From Jackrogersella multiformis (taxonomy: Eukaryota > Ascomycota > Sordariomycetes > Xylariales > Hypoxylaceae): a DNA stretch of 64,000 nt. How positions within the stretch are numbered: the stretch's first letter is position 1; each line of letters begins with the position of its first letter. The notes beneath the pieces were generated by a model. That model was not told the origin of the DNA. It did not search any database and worked only from the letters and a program-made list of their open reading frames with translations. The stretch spans positions 1,116,001 to 1,180,000 of the forward strand of contig CADCXD010000007.1 of the NCBI GenBank assembly GCA_902806575.1, read 5' to 3'. Of the stretch, positions 57,007 through 64,000 are shown one piece after another. The translations under genes were made by a program, and so were the position numbers.

Positions 57007-57902
57007 TCTGATATACTAGTCTAATAGAGTTGAGGGGTGATATTAAATAGAAAGTCGGATGGTAAGTTGCTTGATGTGATGATACCAAACTATGAATAAA
57101 ACTCACCTTTACGGGTTATTTCCCCTTATTTATACTGACGAGGAAGACTATTATCATGTGCGGCATCTTTTCAACTGAGGCCATTGAGCCCCCAAGAGGA
57201 TCGCAACCACTTCATTGAGAAACATCCGACACTATTCAAGCTGAAATATATGGTCAAGCTACAGAATCGATAGCTATACATGGACAAAAAATTGGTCTCG
57301 GTGGAGGATGAATGATTCTGAAACGAGGCTATAATAGTTCTAGGTAAGCATACTGAAGGTCACCAGAAAATAGCAAATCCAATGAAAGGCTTGAAATTAC
57401 AATAAATATCAAACAGGATTGTGTATTACTCACACTCGGAATCCTGATCACACTATCTTCTCATTTTGCGAAAAGATTATTAGGCCTTGATATTAGATCA
57501 AGCCCAACAATTATAGCCTAAATATCGTGGTGGGTTCAGTACAGTGCTAGCAACAGTACTTTGAGGTCCTTCTGCGCCATCTCACAGCTTTCAGCCCTTA
57601 AAGGTAGGTAATCCCTCTCTTATATTAGGTAGTTGCAGTGACACAAGACAAGCATAAATAGTGTCAAAGCAGACAGAATCAGGTTTTCTTTTGATGCGAT
57701 GACGTTGATGGGAGGCCTGCTTGTGTAACACTCCGCCACTTGTAATCAAAAGGGTCCAGAAATAGAGTAAAATCTCCTGATGATGGCATTCGGAATTCCG
57801 TAGTGGCTCAACTTAGCGCTCAAAGCATAATGTTAAAAGCTACTCCAATTAATTTACACATTTAACGTCTGCCATTACTTGTGCAACATCCATATCACCG
57901 AA
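57007..57902. other. divergent intergenic region
   Basis: 896 bases between the secreted protein and the ankyrin protein. Apart from the TATA element at 57127 nothing notable is seen. Confidence 0.5.
57127..57134 (-). promoter_or_regulatory. TATA box before the secreted protein
   Basis: TATAAATA on the minus strand, about 120 bases before the ATG at 57006, a good consensus at a plausible distance. Confidence 0.45.
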
Positions 57903-58898
57903 ATGACAGGGAATTTCCAAAGTGAGTTCGCAGCTGAGAATTCACATTGTAAGCGGCTGCTAATTATGATGCTAGAGACGGAGGCTGCCTTTCAGCAAGT
58001 CATGGCGACCAGAGACATTGGAGAGCTGCAATCAATTATGGAGGAATGGCAGGCCCATGGAGGCAGTGCTAATGCCAGCTTTATGATCGAAGGCTTCTGT
58101 AGATCGATCGATCACCATGATGTTGAACTAGCCAAAGTTCTAGTCAGGGGTGGATGCTCCGTGGAAGCAGGTAAGTTTTGGCCTTCTAGCATACTCAACA
58201 CATACCTTTTGGAGGTACTGATACAGTCTCTTCCTTAAACTAGGAAGAATGAAGTCTATTCTTAAGTATACGACCGAGACTGACGATCTGAGCCTTCTCC
58301 GAGCTGTCCTTGATGGCGGTTTTGATGTCAACACGTATATATCTGGTCACCTCGGTGACGCCTTGCTGTACGTTGATTGCCCAGTTATTAGTCTTATATG
58401 AATGGATGTTAACAGAGTCTTTGAAGCATGGCAATCATTTACAAGAAGCAGCCAGCTATTGAACTTCTGCTGTCCTGCGGCGCTGACCCTAATCTCAATC
58501 GACGGATGGGATCCGAGACAGCCCTGGAGATAGCCGTAAAGGTCGCCTCACCGAATGTGGTCGAGCTGCTCCTTCAGCACGGCGCAACCTGGAAGAATCG
58601 AGCTGCACTGCACTACGCAGCAATGGACAATCGCGTCGACGTGGCCGCAGTACTTCTACGGTATGGGCAAGACGTTAATGCTATACCAGATGACGAAGAG
58701 ATCCCGGCCAGCTACTACGAAAGGGGCTGGGGTACGGCATTGCACGAAGCAGCAAGGAAAGGTCACGAGCAGATGGTCCGCTTTCTGTTGGAACATGGCA
58801 TTGATGTTGCGTTGAAGGACAATCACGGAAAGACTGCACGAGAAGTCGCTGCTGATAACCTACATGAAAATGTCGCACGAATACTCTCTACTGGGTAG
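57903..58898 (+). CDS. ankyrin-repeat protein
   Basis: A 287-residue protein in three exons (57903-58170, 58244-58367 and 58427-58898). The N-terminal 85 residues are helical and degenerate. From about residue 90 ankyrin-like repeats follow: VELAKVLVRGGCSVEAG, LLRAVLDGGFDVNT, PAIELLLSCGADPN, ETALEIAVKVASPNVVELLL, RAALHYAAMDNRVDVAAVLL and GTALHEAARKGHEQMVRFLL. The third exon uses the acceptor at TTTGAAG to keep LLMAIIYKKQP in frame. The ATG at 57903 is chosen because the extension to 57879 begins with TTG. No catalytic domain is attached, so a protein-binding role is likely and the partner unknown. Confidence 0.85.
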
Positions 58899-60114
58899 AA
58901 ATTTGCTCAAAAGTAGATAGTCAATAACAAGTACGATGAAAAAGTTTTCTATAACTAAAACTGTCGGATTATTTAAAATGTGGAAATAAATTTCATAGAT
59001 GAAGTCAATAACTAAAGTATCGTATTGAATTGACTTCCGAATTAACCACTAAGTCGAATCACCGTTACGCGGACATACCAAGTGCGGGCCACTCATTTCC
59101 CATATAAAATCGCTAAAACGCCATATTCGTAACTTATTAAATAAAATACTTACAACTATATAGTTAATTTTTAATATTATTTATAATGAAGTTATTATAT
59201 ATTTAAAGTTTGATAAAATTAGAAAAATGTTAAAGTAGGTAAATAAATTTTTAAAGTTCGAGTTTTTTATTTTATATATAAATTATAAATAATTTTCTTA
59301 CGTTTCTTTAAAAGTTCATAACTAAATAACCATATTATTTTAATTTTTACTTTTAAACTCATTAAATCATTTAATAATGTAAGTATATTATATTATAATT
59401 ATACGATATAGAATAATGTATTCATTTAATAATAAAAGTTAAAACTTTTATGTTTTATTTTTACATATAAAATTTCACGTAAAATTTTCCCACAAATATT
59501 AAAAACATTATAATTAAACGAATAAATTTTATAATAACACATGATCTCAATATAACGTATATAGGAAATAAGATAACTTAATAAAATTAAAAGTAAAATT
59601 AAAAGTGGTATGGTAATTTAGTTATAAATTTTTAAAGATACGTAGAAAAAATATATATATAATTTACATATAAAATAAAAAACTCGAACTTTAAAAAATC
59701 ATTTACCCACTTTAATATTTTTCTAATTTTACAAAACTTTATACATATATTTATATCATTATAAATAACTTATATAATTTAACCGTATATTTATAGCTAT
59801 TTTATTTAATAAGTTACGAATATGGCGTTTTAGCGATTTTATATGGGAAAATGGGTGGCCCGCACCTGGTATGTGCACGTAACGGCGGTTCGACTTACAC
59901 GGAAGTACCTACCTACCTAGGGTAGGTATGAATTCTAGGCTAGCAGTCCTAAGTATCGCGAAGAAAATATAGGTATAGGTACACATGGCCTTTATGGGTT
60001 ACCGTTAAGTTAGTTGTAATGCTATGGTCATATCTTCAAGCATTGAAACGATCACAGAAATACATAAAGCCAGCCATGGACTAATATCCCATCCCCGTTC
60101 CACGATTCCCGAAC
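58899..60114. other. intergenic region dominated by a foldback element
   Basis: Almost the whole gap is the AT-rich inverted repeat described separately. A palindromic motif copy (CCTACCTAGGGTAGG) lies at about 59911. Confidence 0.6.
59050..59897. mobile_element. large AT-rich foldback / inverted-repeat element
   Basis: Two arms of about 310 bases are inverted copies of each other. The left arm starts TAAGTCGAATCACCGTTACG, and the reverse-complemented right arm starts TAAGTCGAACCGCCGTTACG. Both continue through TGCGGGCCAC, ATATAAAATCGCTAAAACGC and AAAGTTCGAGTTTTTTATTT. A spacer of about 210 bases, extremely AT-rich, lies between. No transposase frame exists. Matching ACTTCCG stretches just outside both ends (59032 and 59901) suggest the true ends are slightly further out. 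It is best read as a non-autonomous DNA transposon or foldback element, with C-to-T decay resembling repeat-induced point mutation. Confidence 0.8.
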
Positions 60115-61654
60115 CTAAACATAGATATAACAGAAAGCTCCCCCATTTCCTCCGAGCTGTTCATGCGTCTCTAGAAGCTTAATCGGGGGCCCAAGCCATT
60201 CCATGTCGACAATAACATCCTTGGGGTCATCGGCCCGCCGTTCTTTCATGGGAGGCATCGGCATGGAGCCGGTAGGGATGGCGTTGAGGCGCGCCTCAGC
60301 GTCCTGCATCTGCCATATCCACCAAAGGCGGTCCAGCGAGGTATGGTGGAAGTAGAAGATAGGGTCGCCGGGTGAGGTCATGGGATCACCGCCCGGGTCG
60401 ACGGCGGCAACGTAGTGGCCTGACGTGTGGATCTGGTTGAAAAGAGTCAACATAGATTTTCAAATTGCCCCTGAATGATATAAAAATGGAGAACTTACTC
60501 CCCAGGGATAGGAGTCATTCCTAGGCGGCGGCGTCCCTAGCAACTGGTTGTAAAAGCCGTCTATTTCGTTGTTGCCGGTGATCAGGCTGTAAGCGCGATC
60601 AGCCGTCGCCCCCATGGCAGCGTTGCGGTTCACGTCACGGCGTAGGCAGCGCGGGTTCGAGCCTGTACCGTCGGGTCTTGGGTTCTTGGGAAGGTTGCTG
60701 CCCATTGACATCGAAGTAGGCCCGAGACTGACGACCATGCTGTTGCTATGTCAGCCATCTCTATCTGCTTCTAGTGCAAACTGAAAGAGGTAACAAACTC
60801 TGAAAAGGGACCCTCTGTGACGCAACCACCGCCACCACCAGACTTGATGATATTGGGAGTCCGTCCAGGCTGTGGAACGCCTTTATACGAAGGTTCTAGC
60901 ACCCCGTTGCCCCCTATGCTAGACGCATTGCCATTGAGCAAGGGTGAGTTGATTGGGTCCTCCGCGTAGCGGTCATAATTCATGTACTATCAGACGGTAA
61001 GTAAGGATGATTCAGTGGGCTGGAGTTCACGTACAGGCTGGTAACCCGTATACCCACACTCTTCACGAAGGGCTTTCTCGAAAAGCCAGACATAATACTT
61101 GTGGGCCCCAAAGAGGTGAAGGTTATCGTGAAGTTGCATAGCGTGTGTCATATGGTACGCGACGAAATCATCAAATCGACTCAGAGCTCCTGGGAATCTG
61201 GTCTGATTTGACTGAGGAGGTAGCTTCATCAAGCACTTCACGGCGGCGACATACTCCTGTCTCTGCATCTCTGGAAGATCGCTCCTATTAACTACGTTAG
61301 TGCGGAAAAAGACTTTTTCAGGCGTTATACAGATGGAATACGCACCACTCTCTCCTTACGGCCGCGTTTTCCATCGTACAGTTATTATTAGTGTTTGCTG
61401 CAATCTTGTTAGCTACCCATGCCTCTACTTTGGGCATGGTAGCCTCTTCGAGCTTGTCGACAACATCGAGTGGGTAGTTAGGATTGCGAATCCTAGACGA
61501 GTTCCCTTGATTAGCCCAAGCAAGGCAGGATATCAGTGAGCAGTAATAGAACCTACACTTCTCTCTTTGAGAAATATCCACTTGGAGGCACCGCGGCTGT
61601 TTGGACTCCAGCCAGGAGTGAGGGTAGCAGGAGAGTACCCCAGAAGGCCCGCAT
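60115..61654 (-). CDS. secreted tyrosinase-family copper oxidase
   Basis: A 413-residue protein in six exons: 61654-61557, 61492-61346, 61284-61035, 60986-60799, 60739-60499 and 60432-60115. A signal peptide (AFWGTLLLPSLLAGVQTA) is present. The CuA site has AYHMTH, QLHDN and GAHKYYVWLFEKALREECGY, with histidines near 126, 134 and 143. The usual WHR is AHK, and PYW is PYM. The CuB site has IHTSGHY, SPGDPIFYFHHTSLDRLWW with all three expected histidines and the following Asp-Arg. Cys pairs are typical of the family. It would oxidise phenols or catechols to quinones, in pigment or metabolite formation. The CuA substitutions may shift it towards catechol oxidase-like activity. All five introns keep frame. 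Confidence 0.88.
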
Positions 61655-61760
61655 ATTCGAGCAGCTGGAAGCTACCTATTCTGTGATGAAGTTAGAGTTG
61701 TATATGAGATATCGGGCGGCCATCCCCAAAAATTCTTGAACTAGGAGATTTTCCAAGAGG

Positions 61761-61768
61761 TATATATA
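61761..61768 (-). promoter_or_regulatory. TATA-like element before the tyrosinase
   Basis: TATATATA lies about 105 bases upstream of the ATG at 61654. Supported by position and composition only. Confidence 0.45.
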
Positions 61769-62350
61769 GCCCACATTTTCCACGGCGGCTCAATCAATAC
61801 ATCTGGGGTTGAACCTTGCACCTCCGCACGGCACTTGTAGCAAGAGCCAGAATAGGATATATTTCATTTAGGCAGCCAATAGCAATAGTGTCCAATATAG
61901 TTCAACTTGGATAAAGCTTCGGCAAAGGATCTTGCAACCTTTATTGCAGTTGTCGCCGTCCAAATGATGATGAGACACCAATCAAATGGCCCAAACCCTT
62001 CTTTGACAAGCTGATTCTTGTGCAACAGAATACGGCAGAGCAGCTTGACTGCTTTAAAAAAAATAGTTGAGGTCGCTGCTCCATATCTTCACTGATGCGG
62101 GAACTCCTCTATCATCAACCGCCTTAGCTTTTGACTGATTATTGGCCATACCACATTCGTATAGCATTGTCTATAAAAACATGAGCCCCAACATAGTAAA
62201 ACAGACGAAGATTGTAACGAATATTTTCTTCCATTAACATTTGGCATGCTTCTAACTTACCTCTAGGTTACCTAGAAGTGTATTCATGTTAGGTTTGAGT
62301 ACGCGACGAAGTTGTAGACTGGGGAATAGTAGCATTATAGTAGTATAAAA

Positions 62351-62368
62351 TACCTACCTAGGTAGGTA
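62351..62368. repeat. exact 18-base copy of the dispersed palindrome
   Basis: TACCTACCTAGGTAGGTA is a perfect palindrome and the longest clean version of the motif in the window. Confidence 0.85.
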
Positions 62369-63403
62369 AATATTTATTAATCTCTATCCCTCTCAAAGTT
62401 CCTTTGGATAGGCAGGCGAGGGCCCCTTTAAGAATTCAACGCTTAGAAGCACGTCTTTATAGATTCCCATAGGGGTAGCTTAAGTTCTCCTTAATAATTA
62501 ATTACATACCTATATAATAAGCCCGTGAAGTGCTTATAACCTTTTTCTAGTAATTATTCGGTCATAAAACTGAATTATCATTTGTTTTTTAAAAAAATGT
62601 ACCCAAGTTACATCACGAAGGCTGTCCCTTGAATCAAATGTTAAGGGTAACCTGGTAGGAAGCGTACTTAACCTTAGGCAGTAGGTTTAAAATTTTATGT
62701 ACACTAAGTAGGTAGCAAACATGATAACGTAGATAATGTTCATAAAGACTAGGTAGCGAGTTGACTTCATACTTGTTTTATTAAGTGATAATATAATACT
62801 TGATCTCAATCATAGAAAAAGTGAAGTAGGTAAGTGTAAGAGAAAGAAACCCCTGTGTAGATACGGCATTGAAATTCAGGTCTGTGTTCTCCCGTTCACA
62901 CACAGCTGACACCTCCTAGAACAGGTTATAGGTCATCACCTGGTCGATGTCGCTTCAATTTCCCTTCTGGTGACTACCTAGATAGGTAGATACCAAATAG
63001 GACTAGGCACCTAGGTACCTACTGAGGTAGGTATTAGAACTGCTTGTAAATGTAGCCACTTGCAGTACATTATAATTAGTCAGATCTAGGTACGAACACT
63101 GAGCTTTACTAATCGGATCATTGTGCGCAAGCTAGATCCAATGGTATATAAATCTGACAGAGTCCTGTCAGTTATCAGATGCAAACCATTAGCAGTCGTG
63201 AGATTTAAGTCAACGGTCACTCATCAGTATTGATTTATTACCTAATATCACAATTTAACCTAGGATTTGAGATTATAAAAATCGAAAAGGACTTTTTCGA
63301 AAAAACATAACAATTATCAACATCAAGTTGACGTTCTAAAACATAATCTAATCATAACTCTATTGCTCCCAGCACACCAATATCATCCTACAACACGTTC
63401 TCG

Positions 63404-64000
63404 TTATGGGGCTGGAGTGCGAAGCTCCTTGTCCAGTTTCCTGAACTGTGCGGCCATATCAGCCACCACATCAGGGGTTCTCGGTACGTCATGACCACCT
63501 TGGTGGTCGTACATGACCCTCTTCTTGGGGTCGCAGAGGTAAGCCAACTGAATGCTGGATGTGAAAATGGGGTCTTTTCCACCGTACATGTGGACGGTCG
63601 GGATGCTGATGAATGATTCAGGGGGGAACGACGTGAAGTCGAGACCGAAGCAGCTGGATGGTGGCGGTAGCTCGTCCGGGTCGTGCAGGAGCTGGCTCGT
63701 GTCATCCCAGAGCCCCATTGGCTTAACAAGACTGCTGGCGAGATTAGACATTGCGTCGACCTTGGCCTTCACCATCTCCTCCACCTTCGATTGAATCTGC
63801 TTCGCTTCTTGGGTCACAGGCAACCCGAGGTCTTCCAACACGGAACACTCAAGGTTTCCGTTGATGAAGACGGCGGACTTGAACGGAAGCGGCTTTTGCG
63901 AACCGTTGGCTACTTCTCGAGCGTGGTAAAGCAGGAGAGCTACCACGACGGAAGAGGATTTAGAGAAACAGCAAACACAATCATAAGGTCCGTTTTTTTC
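63404..64000 (-). CDS. FSH1-type serine hydrolase, C-terminal part (runs off window)
   Basis: The frame is open to the window edge and ends at the stop at 63404-63406. It matches the FSH1 serine hydrolase family (PF03959), small alpha/beta hydrolases often linked to polyketide or lovastatin-type clusters. The acid/histidine half is well kept: SIPTVHMYGGKDPIF and DHQGGHDVPRTP. Near the edge the nucleophile region reads GPYDCVCCFSKSSSVVVALL, where the family usually has a G-F-S-x-G elbow. The serine is present, but both flanking glycines are replaced by cysteine and serine. It may be inactive, altered, or affected by a splice junction outside the window. The N-terminus is missing. Confidence 0.75.
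   Translation of the reverse strand, partial: EKNGPYDCVCCFSKSSSVVVALLLYHAREVANGSQKPLPFKSAVFINGNLECSVLEDLGLPVTQEAKQIQSKVEEMVKAKVDAMSNLASSLVKPMGLWDDTSQLLHDPDELPPPSSCFGLDFTSFPPESFISIPTVHMYGGKDPIFTSSIQLAYLCDPKKRVMYDHQGGHDVPRTPDVVADMAAQFRKLDKELRTPAP

Larger units (their letters stand above)
61655..63403. other. 1.75 kb intergenic region
   Basis: No gene was seen. It contains the tyrosinase promoter, the exact palindrome at 62351-62368 and further copies at 62965-63035. Confidence 0.5.

Noticed and set aside
57879..57902. N-terminal extension of the ankyrin protein
   Set aside because: It begins with TTG; the first ATG is at 57903.
60640..60665. tRNA B-box-like GGGTTCGAGCC
   Set aside because: It lies inside a tyrosinase exon, and no matching A box or cloverleaf is present.

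Overview
The window looks like a stretch of a filamentous ascomycete genome (Pezizomycotina, most likely Sordariomycetes). Genes are broken by short introns of about 50-160 bases with GT donors and CTAAC/CTGAC-type branch sites. The families are typical of fungi: HeLo domain, DUF8035-like, FSH hydrolase, several P450 clans, a fungal class I terpene synthase and an ABCC transporter. Intergenic DNA is AT-rich and strewn with a palindromic CCTAGG-centred motif. I cannot name the species. No tRNA, rRNA or CRISPR was recognised. Most gene models were rebuilt by joining exons across splice sites, and each joined coding length is a multiple of three.

Layout. 0.3-4.7 kb: a short-chain dehydrogenase (SDR), a decayed polyol dehydrogenase, a telomere-like tract and a Ser/Thr-rich membrane protein. 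6.5-21 kb: an accessory tailoring block with an intact P450 (7 exons, one intron apparently AT-AC), a divergent BAHD-like acyltransferase, an M20 amidohydrolase, a secreted SGNH esterase, a glutathione S-transferase and a broken paralogue of the first P450. 21-28.7 kb: conserved-looking genes (a small unknown, a DUF8035-like protein, a secreted phytase-like protein). 30.1-32.1 kb: a HeLo cell-death domain fused to an E2 ubiquitin-conjugating domain. 33.5-43 kb: a second type of P450, an alpha/beta hydrolase and a full ABCC exporter, plausibly a detoxification or export module. 44.7-45.6 kb: a CCCH zinc-finger protein.

46.9-52.7 kb holds the clearest biosynthetic core: an ent-kaurene-oxidase-like P450, a capsule-synthesis-type glycosyltransferase and a complete class I terpene synthase with all three signature motifs. 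This suggests a terpene that is oxidised and possibly glycosylated. 52.7-56.1 kb is gene-poor. 56-64 kb holds a secreted cysteine-containing protein, an ankyrin protein, a large AT-rich foldback element, a secreted tyrosinase and the C-terminal part of an FSH-type serine hydrolase that runs off the window.

Most worth a second look: the HeLo-UBC fusion, the AT-AC intron, the terpene synthase/glycosyltransferase/P450 group, the two inverted-repeat elements and the dispersed palindrome.
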